NCBI RefSeq assembly: GCF_002770725.1
Contig: NZ_NQVN01000001.1
Coordinates: 620,001-684,000, forward strand
Direction of reading: 5' to 3'
DNA length: 64,000 nt
DNA from: Pleomorphomonas carboxyditropha
GTDB taxonomy: Bacteria > Pseudomonadota > Alphaproteobacteria > Rhizobiales > Pleomorphomonadaceae
The notes beneath the pieces were generated by a model that did no database searches, was not told the DNA's origin, and was given only the letters and a program-made list of their open reading frames with translations. Each line of letters starts with the position of its first letter. Position 1 is the stretch's first letter. The translations under genes were made by a program, and so were the position numbers. This document shows, in pieces, positions 1-8,658 of the stretch.

Positions 1-594
1 GGCGCCGCCGTCGCCGCCTGGAAGGCCGAGGGCAGGCCGGTCCGCCACATCCGCCATGTCGAGGCCTGCGGCCAGTCGGCGGCCGTGCGTTCCGGCGTGC
101 TGGCGGCGCGTGGCGAGATCGTCGCCACCATCGACGGCGACGGCCAGAATGACCCCGCCTATATCCCGAGACTGGTCGATGCGCTCATCGCCGCCGGTCC
201 GTCGGTGGGGATCGCCGCCGGCCAGCGCCTGAAGCGGACCGACGGCCTGGCCAAGCGCTATGCCTCGCGCTTCGCCAACTGGCTGCGCAACGTCATCCTG
301 AAGGACGCGACGCGCGACACCGGTTGCGGCCTCAAGGCGGTGCGGCGCGACATCTTCCTGCTGCTGCCGTTCTTCCACGGCTGGCACCGCTATCTGCCGG
401 CGCTGGTGCTCAGGGAGGGCTACGGCGTCACCCATCTCGATGTCGTCGACCGCTCGCGCATGCACGGCGCTTCCAACTACGGCATCTTCGACCGCGGATT
501 GCAGGGCATCCTCGACCTCTTCGGCGTCTGGTGGCTGAAGCGGCGCATCAAGCGTCTTCCCGTGGTCTCGGAAATTGGTGGCGACAATGGCTGA
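1..594 (+). CDS. Glycosyltransferase family 2, DPM1/ArnC-like (5' truncated by window edge)
   Basis: The reading frame is open from the first base of the window, so the gene starts upstream and only its last 197 codons are visible. The segment contains the DxD-type motif DGDGQNDP, which in GT-A glycosyltransferases binds the metal and nucleotide-sugar, and the TGCGLKA region typical of dolichol-phosphate-mannose-synthase-like and ArnC-like enzymes. These enzymes move a sugar from a nucleotide donor to a polyprenyl phosphate at the inner face of the membrane. No C-terminal membrane helices follow the catalytic domain. It overlaps the next gene by 8 bases, so the two are probably co-translated. 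The acceptor and sugar cannot be told from sequence. Confidence 0.88.
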   Translation, partial: GAAVAAWKAEGRPVRHIRHVEACGQSAAVRSGVLAARGEIVATIDGDGQNDPAYIPRLVDALIAAGPSVGIAAGQRLKRTDGLAKRYASRFANWLRNVILKDATRDTGCGLKAVRRDIFLLLPFFHGWHRYLPALVLREGYGVTHLDVVDRSRMHGASNYGIFDRGLQGILDLFGVWWLKRRIKRLPVVSEIGGDNG

Positions 595-916
595 TCTCTT
601 CGCGCAGTTCGCCGGCTGGCTTCACGACGTATTCGTCAAGCAACTCGATTTCTGGGTGATCCTCGGCTTCATCGCCCAGGCCATGTTCACCATGCGCTTC
701 GTCGTGCAGTGGCTCGCCTCCGAGAAGGCCAAGGCTTCGGTGATCCCGGTGGCCTTCTGGCTGTTCTCGCTGGGCGGCGGCTTCCTGCTGCTGGTCTATT
801 CCATCGCCCGGCAGGATCCGGTGTTCATCGCCGGCCAGGGGCTCGGCCTGCTCATCTATATCCGCAACCTGATGCTGATCAGGAAGTCGACCAAGCGCGC
901 CGACGGGCCTGAGTGA
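587..916 (+). CDS. Lipid-A-disaccharide synthase N-terminal-domain (LAB_N) small membrane protein
   Basis: A 109-residue protein with three hydrophobic segments (about residues 18-38, 47-67 and 71-91) and the FVVQWLASEKAK stretch typical of the LAB_N domain. The domain is named for its occurrence at the N-terminus of some LpxB proteins; alone it often sits beside a GT2 gene and a PMT/ArnT-type glycosyltransferase. I chose the ATG at 587; an in-frame TTG at 575 is possible. It likely works with the overlapping glycosyltransferase in lipid-linked sugar or lipid A modification, but its exact role is not established. It converges on ruvX with only 2 bases between the stops. Confidence 0.85.
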   Translation: MADLFAQFAGWLHDVFVKQLDFWVILGFIAQAMFTMRFVVQWLASEKAKASVIPVAFWLFSLGGGFLLLVYSIARQDPVFIAGQGLGLLIYIRNLMLIRKSTKRADGPE

Positions 917-918
917 GA

Positions 919-1413
919 TCAGAGGCGTCGCGGATCGTCGGCGCGCGCGGCGAGATGCAGGCGGTCCAGGAAGCCTTGCAGGATGAAGCTCGCCGCCAGC
1001 TTGTCGACCACCTCGTCGCGCCGCCGGCGCGAGGCGTCCGCCTCGAGGAGCGTGCGGGTGACCGCCGCCGTCGACAGCCGCTCGTCCCAGAAGAAGATCG
1101 GCCGGCCGTCGAGGGGCGTGAGGTTGCGGGCGAAGGCGCGCGTCGACTGGGCGCGCGGCCCCTCGCTGCCGTCCATGTTGATCGGCAGGCCGAGCACGTA
1201 GCCGCCGACGTTATGCCGGTCGGCGAGTTCGATCAGCGCGGCGGCGTCCTTGCCGAACTTGACGCGGGACAGGGTCACGAGCGGCGTGGCGATCAGGAAG
1301 CGTTCGTCGGACAGGGCGACGCCGATCGTCTTGGTGCCGAGGTCGAGGCCGAACAGGCGGCGTTCCGCCGGCAGGGCCGCCACGAAGGCGATGGGATCTC
1401 CGGCTTCGGTCAT
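919..1413 (-). CDS. ruvX: Putative pre-16S rRNA nuclease / Holliday junction resolvase-like RuvX (YqgF)
   Basis: A 164-residue YqgF-family protein of RNase H fold. The N-terminal [15 protein letters not shown] carries the first acidic residue, WDERLST carries the second and its Arg/Ser neighbours, and [11 protein letters not shown] gives the last Asp and the closing helix. The family processes the 5' end of 16S rRNA in E. coli and was earlier proposed to be a Holliday junction resolvase. I chose the start at 1413 (MTEAG); a longer form with ten more residues begins at 1443. It is the only minus-strand gene before the GGDEF gene, which ends 75 bases upstream of it. Confidence 0.9.
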   Translation of the reverse strand: MTEAGDPIAFVAALPAERRLFGLDLGTKTIGVALSDERFLIATPLVTLSRVKFGKDAAALIELADRHNVGGYVLGLPINMDGSEGPRAQSTRAFARNLTPLDGRPIFFWDERLSTAAVTRTLLEADASRRRRDEVVDKLAASFILQGFLDRLHLAARADDPRRL

Positions 1414-1487
1414 CGGTTCTGCCTTTTCACGCGGGAAGGGCACTCCCTAGCACGCCGTGCATTCCGGCCCAAGCCTTGGCGCGGAAG

Positions 1488-2375
1488 TCAGGAGACGATT
1501 TCCGGTGAGGTCGCCGATACCCGGTCGCGGCCGGTGTTCTTGGCCTGGTAGAGCGCCGAGTCGGCGCGCCGATAGAGGTCGTTGACCGTGTCTCCCGGCC
1601 TGAATTCGGCGACGCCGAAGCTGGCGGTCAGCCGGATGGTGCTGTCGCCGCGCTCGATCGCCAGCGCGTTGATCTGGCCGCGCAGGTAGTCGGCAACCGA
1701 AATGCCGCCATCGACGGGGATGCATGGCAGGATCACCGCGAACTCCTCGCCGCCGATGCGGGAGAAATGCGAGTCGGACGGCACGCGCAGTGTTCCGACG
1801 TTGCGGATCACTTCGTCGCCGGCGTCGTGGCCGTAGATGTCGTTGATATGCTTGAAGTGGTCGATGTCGAACAGGATGAGCGAGAAGGTGCCGCCAAACT
1901 CGGCGGCGGTGATTTCCGCATCGAACCGCTGGCGGAAGGCGCCGCGGTTGAAAAGGCCGGACAACGGGTCGACGGTCGCCATTTCGATCAGCCGGCGCTG
2001 CATGATCAGCGTTCGCTCGGCCACCCGCAGCCGGGCATTGAGCTCGTCCTGGCGCGGCGGCTTGGACATGAAGTCGTCGGCGCCGGCGTCGAGCACGCCG
2101 ATGGAATGCTGAGCGTCGTTGGACGCCGACATGCCGATGACGTAAAGCGGCCGGCCGGCGTCGGCGAGCAGGCGCGCCTCCCAGCACAGTTCGGTGCCGG
2201 AAACGCCGCCGATCTCGAAGCTGGTGATCAGCACCTCGGCCTGCGGTGCCGTCTGGATATACTGAAGCGCCTCGCGACCGTCGGTGAAATAAGCGACGTC
2301 GTCACCACGAGGTTCAAGCATCCTCTGCAGGATCATCAGTCCGGTTCGACTGCCGTCGACGAGCACGATGTGCAT
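1488..2375 (-). CDS. PleD-like diguanylate cyclase with degenerate receiver domain
   Basis: A 295-residue protein with an N-terminal CheY-like receiver (about 1-120) and a C-terminal GGDEF domain (about 130-290). The cyclase half keeps the DIDHFKHIND and GGEEF (208-212) motifs, so c-di-GMP synthesis from GTP is likely. In the receiver the normal phospho-acceptor Asp is replaced by Ser52 (LITSFEIGG), while Ser83 and Lys105 of the usual switch are present. The product-inhibition I-site RxxD before GGEEF is not present; Pro and Ser stand at those positions. An upstream in-frame GTG at 2411 would add 12 residues. No histidine kinase gene is adjacent. Confidence 0.88.
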   Translation of the reverse strand: MHIVLVDGSRTGLMILQRMLEPRGDDVAYFTDGREALQYIQTAPQAEVLITSFEIGGVSGTELCWEARLLADAGRPLYVIGMSASNDAQHSIGVLDAGADDFMSKPPRQDELNARLRVAERTLIMQRRLIEMATVDPLSGLFNRGAFRQRFDAEITAAEFGGTFSLILFDIDHFKHINDIYGHDAGDEVIRNVGTLRVPSDSHFSRIGGEEFAVILPCIPVDGGISVADYLRGQINALAIERGDSTIRLTASFGVAEFRPGDTVNDLYRRADSALYQAKNTGRDRVSATSPEIVS

Positions 2376-2411
2376 GATACGCTTGGTATAGCTGAAAAGC
2401 GGCCGGGCCAC

Positions 2412-2817
2412 CCCTGGAAAGTGCTGAACTCATAGACTGTTTCTGTCGAATTCATCAATGAAAAAACAACGGATTCCAGCCAATCGCGGTTCAGAAAGCA
2501 GAACTTTACAAAGACGATTTCCTACGAAAATACAGCCGTTATGCCGACGGATTAAAATATTCGGATAGATCAATGTGTTAAGCGATCGACGCCATATAGC
2601 CACCGTCGCACGGGGTTGCTAGGCGCTTCGGCGAAGTCCTTCGTTATGCCCCTCCCGGTTGTCACTCTTGAGGGTTGCAGGGCGTCGGCGGTCGCGACTC
2701 AGCGGCTGCCCGGCGCCAAATTCCCCGCCATGACAACGGGAGCATGAGGAAGCGGGTGGCTCCGGGCCGCGACCGGTGCTATACGCGGGACATTCCAGTC
2801 TGTTCGAGGGAATCTAC
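2412..2817. other. Divergent intergenic region between the GGDEF gene and gatC
   Basis: About 400 bases with no convincing gene. Positions 2440-2600 are clearly richer in A+T than the flanks, as expected for promoters of the divergent GGDEF and gatC genes. A TATACG hexamer at 2780-2785 could be a -10 box for gatC but has no good -35 partner. No hairpin with a T-run, riboswitch or tRNA was seen. Confidence 0.6.
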
Positions 2818-3105
2818 ATGTCCGTGGATACGGCAACTGTGCGCCGCGTTGCGCGTCTCGCCAGGATCAAGGTCACCGATGACGAGGCGGAGCGCATGAC
2901 CAATGAGCTCAATTCCATCCTCGGATTCGTCGAGCAACTGAACGAGGTCGACGTGGCCGGCGTCGAGCCGATGACCTCGGTGGTGTCCGTGAAGATGCGC
3001 CGCCGGCAGGACGTCGTCACCGACGGCGAGGATGCCGTGGCGGTCACCGTCAATGCGCCGGTCTCCGAGGATCATTTCTTCCTGGTGCCCAAGGTGGTCG
3101 AGTAA
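2818..3105 (+). CDS. gatC: Aspartyl/glutamyl-tRNA amidotransferase subunit C
   Basis: A 95-residue GatC. It wraps around the GatA-GatB pair and stabilises the complex that amidates misacylated Asp-tRNA(Asn) and Glu-tRNA(Gln) in the cytoplasm. The family pattern is plain: [16 protein letters not shown] near the start, the [16 protein letters not shown] helix, and VEPMTSV. The start ATG at 2818 follows a GAGGGA Shine-Dalgarno. gatA begins 45 bases downstream and gatB follows, which is the standard operon order. Presence of all three subunits suggests that at least one of Asn-tRNA or Gln-tRNA is made by transamidation in this organism. Confidence 0.96.
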   Translation: MSVDTATVRRVARLARIKVTDDEAERMTNELNSILGFVEQLNEVDVAGVEPMTSVVSVKMRRRQDVVTDGEDAVAVTVNAPVSEDHFFLVPKVVE

Positions 3106-3150
3106 CTCCCGCCAGACGCCTGCTTCTCACGATTTTTCGGGATTTCCGCC

Positions 3151-4626
3151 GTGACCGATCTCACTGCACTCACCCTTGCCGAGGCGCGCGACGCGCTGAA
3201 GGCCAAGACCTTCACCGCCGTCGAGCTGACCGACGCCTATATCGCCGCCATGGAAAAGGCGCGCGTGCTCAACGCCTATGTCGCGGAAACGCCGGACAAG
3301 GCCTGCGACATGGCCAAGGCGTCCGACGCGCGCATCGCCGCCGGCAAGGCCGGCGCCCTCGAAGGCCTGCCGCTCGGCATCAAGGACCTCTATGCGACCA
3401 AGGGCGTCCACACCCAGGCGTGCAGCCATATTCTCGATGGCTTCAAGCCGACTTACGAGAGCACGGTGTCGGCCAACCTCTGGGCCGATGGCGCCGTGAT
3501 GCTCGGCAAGCTCAACATGGACGAGTTCGCCATGGGCTCGTCCAACGAGACCAGCCACTACGGCGCGGTGATCAATCCGTGGCGGCGCAACGGCTCCGAC
3601 GTCAACCTGGTGCCGGGCGGTTCGTCCGGCGGCTCGGCGGCGGCCGTCGCCGCCCGCCTCTGCCTCGGGGCGACCGCCACCGACACCGGCGGCTCGATCC
3701 GCCAGCCGGCCGCCTTCACCGGCACCACCGGCATCAAGCCGACCTATGGCCGCTGCTCGCGCTGGGGCCTCGTCGCCTTCGCCTCGTCGCTCGACCAGGC
3801 CGGCCCGATCGCCCGCGACGTGCGCGACGCGGCGATCCTGCTCAAATCGATGGCGTCGGTCGATCTCAAGGACACCACCTCGGTCGACATGCCCGTTCCC
3901 GACTACGAAGCAGCCATCGGCAAGTCGGTGAAGGGGCTCAGGATCGGCATTCCCAAGGAATACCGGCTCGACGGCATGCCGGCCGAGATCGACGCGCTCT
4001 GGCAGAAGGGCATCGACATCCTGCGCGAGGCCGGCGCCGAGATCGTCAATATCTCGCTGCCGCATACCAAATACGCCCTGCCGGCCTATTATATCGTGGC
4101 GCCGGCCGAGGCGTCGTCGAACCTCGCCCGCTACGACGGCGTCCGCTACGGGTTGCGCGTGCCGGGCTCGGACATCGTCGACATGTACGAGAACACCCGG
4201 GCGGCCGGCTTCGGCGCCGAGGTGAAGCGCCGCATCCTGATCGGCACCTACGTGCTGTCGGCGGGCTATTACGACGCCTATTACCTGCGCGCCCAGAAGG
4301 TGCGCACGCTGATCAAGCGCGACTTCGAGACGGTCTACGCCGAGGGCGTCGATGCCATCCTGACGCCGGCCACGCCGTCGGCCGCCTTCGGCATCGGCGA
4401 GAAGGCCGACGCCGATCCGGTCGAGATGTATTTGAACGACGTGTTCACGGTGACCGTCAACATGGCCGGCCTGCCGGGCCTTGCCGTGCCGGCCGGCCTC
4501 TCCGCCGAGGGCCTGCCGCTCGGCCTGCAACTGATCGGCCGGCCGTTCGACGAGGAGACGCTGTTCACCCTCGGCGCGGCGATCGAAAAGGCCGTCGGCA
4601 CCTTCAGCCCGGCGAAGTGGTGGTAA
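3151..4626 (+). CDS. gatA: Aspartyl/glutamyl-tRNA(Asn/Gln) amidotransferase subunit A
   Basis: A 491-residue amidase-signature enzyme, the glutaminase subunit that frees ammonia for GatB. The Ser-cisSer-Lys triad is visible: Lys78 in GIKD, Ser158/159 in PGGSSGGS, and Ser182 in [11 protein letters not shown]. The start is a GTG at 3151, with the conserved [15 protein letters not shown] following immediately; no strong Shine-Dalgarno precedes it. Length matches the family. It lies between gatC and gatB and is expected to be co-transcribed with both. Confidence 0.96.
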   Translation: MTDLTALTLAEARDALKAKTFTAVELTDAYIAAMEKARVLNAYVAETPDKACDMAKASDARIAAGKAGALEGLPLGIKDLYATKGVHTQACSHILDGFKPTYESTVSANLWADGAVMLGKLNMDEFAMGSSNETSHYGAVINPWRRNGSDVNLVPGGSSGGSAAAVAARLCLGATATDTGGSIRQPAAFTGTTGIKPTYGRCSRWGLVAFASSLDQAGPIARDVRDAAILLKSMASVDLKDTTSVDMPVPDYEAAIGKSVKGLRIGIPKEYRLDGMPAEIDALWQKGIDILREAGAEIVNISLPHTKYALPAYYIVAPAEASSNLARYDGVRYGLRVPGSDIVDMYENTRAAGFGAEVKRRILIGTYVLSAGYYDAYYLRAQKVRTLIKRDFETVYAEGVDAILTPATPSAAFGIGEKADADPVEMYLNDVFTVTVNMAGLPGLAVPAGLSAEGLPLGLQLIGRPFDEETLFTLGAAIEKAVGTFSPAKWW

Positions 4627-4640
4627 GGGGAGAGAAGAAC

Positions 4641-6119
4641 ATGAACATGGCAGTCCGCACCCCCGACCCCAAGAAGATGATCAAGGGCGCCACCGGCGAC
4701 TGGGAAGTGATCATCGGCCTCGAGGTGCATGCGCAGGTCACCTCCAACGCCAAGCTGTTCTCCGGCGCGTCGGCCGTGTTCGGCGCTGAGCCGAACATGC
4801 ACGTCTCGCTGGTCGACGCGGCGATGCCGGGCATGCTGCCGGTGATCAACGAGGAATGCGTGGCGCAGGCCATCCGCACCGGCCTCGGCCTCAAGGCGGC
4901 GATCAACCTCTATTCGGTGTTCGACCGCAAGAACTACTTCTACCCCGACCTGCCGCAGGGCTACCAGATCAGCCAGTACAAGCAGCCGATCGTCGGCGAG
5001 GGCAAGGTGCTGCTCGACATGCCGGAGGGCGTGGTCGAGATCGGCATCGAGCGGCTGCACCTCGAGCAGGACGCCGGCAAGTCGATCCACGATCAGCACC
5101 CGACCATGTCCTTCGTCGACCTCAACCGGTCGGGCGTGGCGCTGATGGAGATCGTCTCCAAGCCGGACCTTCGTTCGTCGGAGGAGGTGAAGGCCTATCT
5201 CGCCAAGCTCAGGACCATCCTGCGCTATCTCGGCACCTGCGACGGCAACATGGAAGAAGGCTCCATGCGCGCCGACATCAACGTCTCCGTGCGCAAGCCC
5301 GGCGAGCCGCTCGGCACCCGCTGCGAGATCAAGAACGTCAACTCGATGCGCTTCGCCGCCCAGGCGGTGGAATACGAGGCACGCCGGCAGATCGGCATCA
5401 TCGAGGACGGCGGCGAGATCGACCAGGAGACGCGGCTCTACGACCCCGGCAAGGGCGAGACGCGCTCGATGCGTTCCAAGGAAGAAGCGCACGACTATCG
5501 CTACTTCCCCGATCCCGACCTTCTGCCGCTGGAGCTCGATCCGGCCTGGGTCAAGAGCCTGGAAGCCGATCTCCCCGAGCTGCCGGACGAGAAGAAGGCC
5601 CGCTTCGTCGCCGACTATGGCATCACGCCCTACGACGCCATGGTGCTGACGCTCGAACGCGCCTCGGCCGACTATTACGAGCAGGTGGCCAAGAGCCGCG
5701 ACGGCAAGGCCGTCGCCAACTTCATGATCAACGAACTGTTCGGCCGCCTCAACAAGGACGGCAAGGGCATCGAGACGTCGCCGGTTTCCCCCGCCCAGCT
5801 CGGCGCCATCGTCGACCTGATCGGCGACGGCACGATCTCCGGCAAGATCGCCAAGGATCTGTTCGAGATCGTCTACACCGAAGGCGGCGATCCGAAGGCG
5901 CTGGTCGAGGAACGCGGCCTCAAGCAGGTCACCGACACCGGCGCCATCGAGAAGGCCGTCGACGAGGTGATCGCCGCCAATCCCGACAAGGCCGAGCAGG
6001 CCAAGGCGAAGCCGACGCTGAGCGGCTGGTTCGTCGGACAGGTGATGAAGGCGACCGGCGGCAAGGCCAATCCGCAGGCGGTCAACGACCTCGTCAAGCG
6101 GAAGCTCGGCATCGAGTAA
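4641..6119 (+). CDS. gatB: Aspartyl/glutamyl-tRNA(Asn/Gln) amidotransferase subunit B
   Basis: A 492-residue GatB, the tRNA-binding kinase/transamidase subunit. It phosphorylates the side-chain carboxylate of Asp- or Glu-tRNA and replaces it with the ammonia delivered from GatA. Visible signatures are [12 protein letters not shown] near the start, [17 protein letters not shown] in the catalytic cradle, and a C-terminal Yqey-like tail domain ending in [12 protein letters not shown]. The ATG at 4641 is preceded by GGGGAGAGAAG and sits 14 bases after gatA. The frame is open far upstream through gatA, but that portion is not coding. A terminator follows at 6160. Confidence 0.96.
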   Translation: MNMAVRTPDPKKMIKGATGDWEVIIGLEVHAQVTSNAKLFSGASAVFGAEPNMHVSLVDAAMPGMLPVINEECVAQAIRTGLGLKAAINLYSVFDRKNYFYPDLPQGYQISQYKQPIVGEGKVLLDMPEGVVEIGIERLHLEQDAGKSIHDQHPTMSFVDLNRSGVALMEIVSKPDLRSSEEVKAYLAKLRTILRYLGTCDGNMEEGSMRADINVSVRKPGEPLGTRCEIKNVNSMRFAAQAVEYEARRQIGIIEDGGEIDQETRLYDPGKGETRSMRSKEEAHDYRYFPDPDLLPLELDPAWVKSLEADLPELPDEKKARFVADYGITPYDAMVLTLERASADYYEQVAKSRDGKAVANFMINELFGRLNKDGKGIETSPVSPAQLGAIVDLIGDGTISGKIAKDLFEIVYTEGGDPKALVEERGLKQVTDTGAIEKAVDEVIAANPDKAEQAKAKPTLSGWFVGQVMKATGGKANPQAVNDLVKRKLGIE

Positions 6120-6159
6120 GGGCGGCACAAGCTGCCGTTCTGCCAAAGCAATTTGCGCG

Positions 6160-6184
6160 AGGGCGGCCTTTGGGTCGCCCTTTT
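6160..6184 (+). terminator. Rho-independent terminator of gatCAB
   Basis: A GC-rich hairpin (GGGCGGCC, short loop TTTG, GGTCGCCC, with one G-T pair) is followed by TTTT. It starts 40 bases after the gatB stop codon. Confidence 0.75.
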
Positions 6185-6318
6185 GCTATGCTGCGGAAGG
6201 TTTGGTTAACCCTGTTCGTTAAGCCTACCTTATCCCCGTCATCCCTAATGTCGGGGGGCTGGGGTTCCGCGGTGCAGGCCGCCTTGTGTGTCTCATTCCC
6301 CCCGGCCTCAGGCGACTG

Positions 6319-7098
6319 ATGGACATTGCAACCCTTCTAGGCGTTTTCGGCGGCTTCGCTGTGCTTTACCTGGCCGTCGTGCTGGAAGGTTCGAACATCA
6401 CGATGTTCATGAACCTTCTGGCGACCAATGTCGTGGTCGTCGGCGCACTGGTCGCCATGCTTGGCCGCTACACGCTGAAAACCTTCCCGGTGGCCGTGTT
6501 CGGCGGCTTCAAGGAAGCGATCATGTACAAGACGCATGATACCTTCCACCTGCTGGACCAGTTGACCGAGATCGCCGAGGTTGCGCGCAAGCAGGGGCCG
6601 CTCGGCCTCGAGAAGCTCGAGATCGACGAGCCCTTCCTCCAGAAGGCGATCCAGATGATCGCCGACGGCTATTCGGGCGAAACCATCCAGCACGTGCTGG
6701 AGCGCGAGCGCGACCTGCAGCACGAGCGCCTGCACATGGGGCACACCGCCTGGGCCAAGATCGCCGAGGCGGCGCCCGGCATGGGCATGGTCGGCACCAT
6801 CATCGGCCTGGTGTCGCTGTTCGCCCACATGTCCGACCCCAAGCAGATCGGGCCTTCGATGTCGATCGCCCTGCTGACCACGCTCTATGGAGCGATCGTT
6901 GCCAACGTCGTGGCGGCGCCGGTGGCCGACAAGCTCGCCAACCGCGCCAACCATGAAGCGGAAGTGCAGTCGATGATCATCGACGCCGTATTGCTGATCC
7001 GCGAGAACAAGAGCCCCAAGCAGGTGCACGAGGAGCTCCTCTCCTACCTGCCGCTCAAGCATCGCGCCAAGGCCGAGGCCGAGAAGGAAGCGGCCTGA
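6319..7098 (+). CDS. MotA/PomA-like stator (proton or sodium channel) protein
   Basis: A 259-residue membrane protein of the MotA/TolQ/ExbB superfamily, with the compact layout of PomA/MotP stators: two N-terminal helices (about 4-24 and 28-48), a cytoplasmic loop, and two C-terminal helices around GMGMVGTIIGLVSLF and SIALLTTLYGAIVANVVAAP. It would form a pentameric ring with the MotB-like protein encoded 35 bases downstream and use ion flow to drive rotation. I chose the ATG at 6319, just before the first helix. No flagellar structural gene lies in the window, so its motor partner is unknown. I avoid the symbol motA because many alphaproteobacteria have more than one such pair. Confidence 0.85.
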   Translation: MDIATLLGVFGGFAVLYLAVVLEGSNITMFMNLLATNVVVVGALVAMLGRYTLKTFPVAVFGGFKEAIMYKTHDTFHLLDQLTEIAEVARKQGPLGLEKLEIDEPFLQKAIQMIADGYSGETIQHVLERERDLQHERLHMGHTAWAKIAEAAPGMGMVGTIIGLVSLFAHMSDPKQIGPSMSIALLTTLYGAIVANVVAAPVADKLANRANHEAEVQSMIIDAVLLIRENKSPKQVHEELLSYLPLKHRAKAEAEKEAA

Positions 7099-7133
7099 CG
7101 GCCGGATCGAGCAGAAAACGAAAGGGCGGCGGG

Positions 7134-7997
7134 ATGAGCGGCAGGAAGAAGGGCGGCGGCGGTGGCGGGCATGGCGGTGCGCCGTGGGTCATCACCTTCG
7201 CCGATCTCATGGCTCTCCTGATGGCGCTCTTCGTGATGATCGTTTCCTTCTCGAACCAGGACGAGCAGAAGCTGAATGACGCCGCCGGCTCGATGCGCGA
7301 CGCTTTCGGCTACCAGTCGGTGCAACGGCCGGCCGGCATGATCGAGCAGAGTGGCCTGCCGGAGCGCAAATTCCTGCGCAACGTGCAGCCGATGTCTTTG
7401 TCCGAAGCGGTCGAATTCGCCACCGATTTCAACGATCAATACGAAAAGCAGGGGCCGGAGGTGAATACCAACCGGTTCGAGAAGGCCGCCGAGAGCAAGC
7501 CGCGCGAGTATCTCACCGCTTCCGAATCGTTGCGCCAGGCGCTGCAGGATCTGCCCGACTACGCCGAACTCTCCAAGCAGATCATTCTCGACGTCGCCAA
7601 CGACGGCCTGCACATCTCGATCATCGACCAGGATGGCCGGCCGATGTTCGGCTCGCAGTCGAGCGAGCCGACCGACCGCATGAAGATCCTGCTGTCGCGC
7701 ATTGCGCCGGTCATTCAGCAGATGCCGGGCCGGTTGCAGATCATCGGACACACCGAATCGACCGGCGACATGGCCGTTCCCGGCGGCGCCGCCTGGGCGC
7801 TGTCGGCCAAGCGGGCGCTGACCACGGCGGAAATCCTCGGCAGCTTCGGCCTCGGCGCCGGCAGCCTGGCGCAGGTGGTCGGCGTGGCCGACAAGGACCC
7901 GATGTTCCCCGACGATCCCTTCCTGTCGGGCAACCGGCGCATCGAGCTGGTGCTGCTCAAGGAAGCACCGGCGATGCCGAGCGACAGCCCGTTCTAA
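7134..7997 (+). CDS. MotB/PomB-like stator protein with OmpA peptidoglycan-binding domain
   Basis: A 287-residue protein with a Lys/Gly-rich cytoplasmic start, one membrane helix (about 17-40), a periplasmic linker and a C-terminal OmpA-like domain (about 160-275). The channel Asp sits at position 24 in ITFADLMALLMALFV, which closely resembles PomB-type sequences; D24 is the known ion-binding Asp of Vibrio PomB. The OmpA part shows GRLQIIGHTEST and the closing NRRIELVLL, used to anchor the stator to peptidoglycan. It follows the MotA-like gene by 35 bases with a GGGCGGCGGG ribosome site. Ion specificity (H+ or Na+) is not decidable here. Confidence 0.87.
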   Translation: MSGRKKGGGGGGHGGAPWVITFADLMALLMALFVMIVSFSNQDEQKLNDAAGSMRDAFGYQSVQRPAGMIEQSGLPERKFLRNVQPMSLSEAVEFATDFNDQYEKQGPEVNTNRFEKAAESKPREYLTASESLRQALQDLPDYAELSKQIILDVANDGLHISIIDQDGRPMFGSQSSEPTDRMKILLSRIAPVIQQMPGRLQIIGHTESTGDMAVPGGAAWALSAKRALTTAEILGSFGLGAGSLAQVVGVADKDPMFPDDPFLSGNRRIELVLLKEAPAMPSDSPF

Positions 7998-8084
7998 CGG
8001 GCACGGACACCGCCGGGCCGGAGCAAGGCCGGGGCAAGGAACCGGGCGCAGATTCTGCCGGATATCCTCCGACAAGGCCCAGCC

Positions 8085-8381
8085 ATGACCGATCCTACCC
8101 AGCCGGACGCCGGCAATCGCCGCCGGGAAGACCGCCACAGAACGCGGCTCAGGCCCGGCATCCTGCGCAGCCGTGACGGCCGGCGGCTCGCCGAGTGCCT
8201 GATCCGCGATCGTTCGGCGGGCGGAGCGAAGCTCGTGCTCATCGAGGAACGGCTGCTGCCGCTCGAGCTGGAACTCGAGGACGAGGCCGATCATCGTTGC
8301 TACGACATCCGCATCGTCCGTCGCAACGGCCTGGAGGTCGGCGTCGTCGTGGAGCGGGAGAAGGGCGCTCTTTCGGCCTGA
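8085..8381 (+). CDS. Single-domain PilZ protein (putative c-di-GMP receptor)
   Basis: A 98-residue protein that is essentially one PilZ domain. The c-di-GMP-binding pattern is visible: an Arg-rich RREDRHRTR near residue 13-21 and DRSAGGA (a D/NxSxxG motif) near residue 42. It follows the stator pair by 87 bases on the same strand. PilZ proteins such as YcgR act as c-di-GMP-dependent brakes on stators, so a role on the upstream stator pair is a reasonable inference but not shown. The stop at 8381 is followed by a 277-base gap with an inverted repeat. Confidence 0.78.
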   Translation: MTDPTQPDAGNRRREDRHRTRLRPGILRSRDGRRLAECLIRDRSAGGAKLVLIEERLLPLELELEDEADHRCYDIRIVRRNGLEVGVVVEREKGALSA

Positions 8382-8475
8382 ATCCGCGATTGCCCGCATG
8401 AACACGCCGAGTTCATCGCGCGCCCCTTTTCGCCGCCGCGGCGGACCAATATGCTGTCATGCCGTTAGCGCACGA

Positions 8476-8525
8476 ACGCCTTCATTCGAGCCGTGTCCGG
8501 ATCGGTCCGCAACGAATGAAGGCGT
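8476..8525. repeat. Perfect 13-bp inverted repeat in the gap before the GST gene
   Basis: ACGCCTTCATTCG at 8476-8488 is matched by CGAATGAAGGCGT at 8513-8525 with a 24-base spacer. No T-run follows, so it is a poor intrinsic terminator. It could be a regulator site or an mRNA hairpin. The rest of the 8382-8658 gap shows nothing else recognisable. Confidence 0.7.
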
Positions 8526-8658
8526 CAGGCGTGCGGTATTGGTTTTTAATTCCCGCGCGGCCGGCGACGCCGGCAGGTATTTGCTCATTGATCGCGAACG
8601 TGGATCGAGCGCCGGTGCCACCGCACGGGCCGCTTCCGGAGAAGGCGAGGAGAAGCCG

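Noticed and set aside
3420-6119. A single 899-codon open frame covering gatA and gatB
   Set aside because: Only the part from 4641 is coding (gatB). The upstream part is an Arg-rich shadow of gatA in another frame, and gatA is intact in its own frame.
6206-6222. TTAA...TTAA pair before the stator genes as a CtrA site
   Set aside because: The spacing is 9 bases, not the 7 of the CtrA consensus. Similar pairs with 8 or 9 base spacing before the Sel1-like gene (about 10065-10100) also fail.
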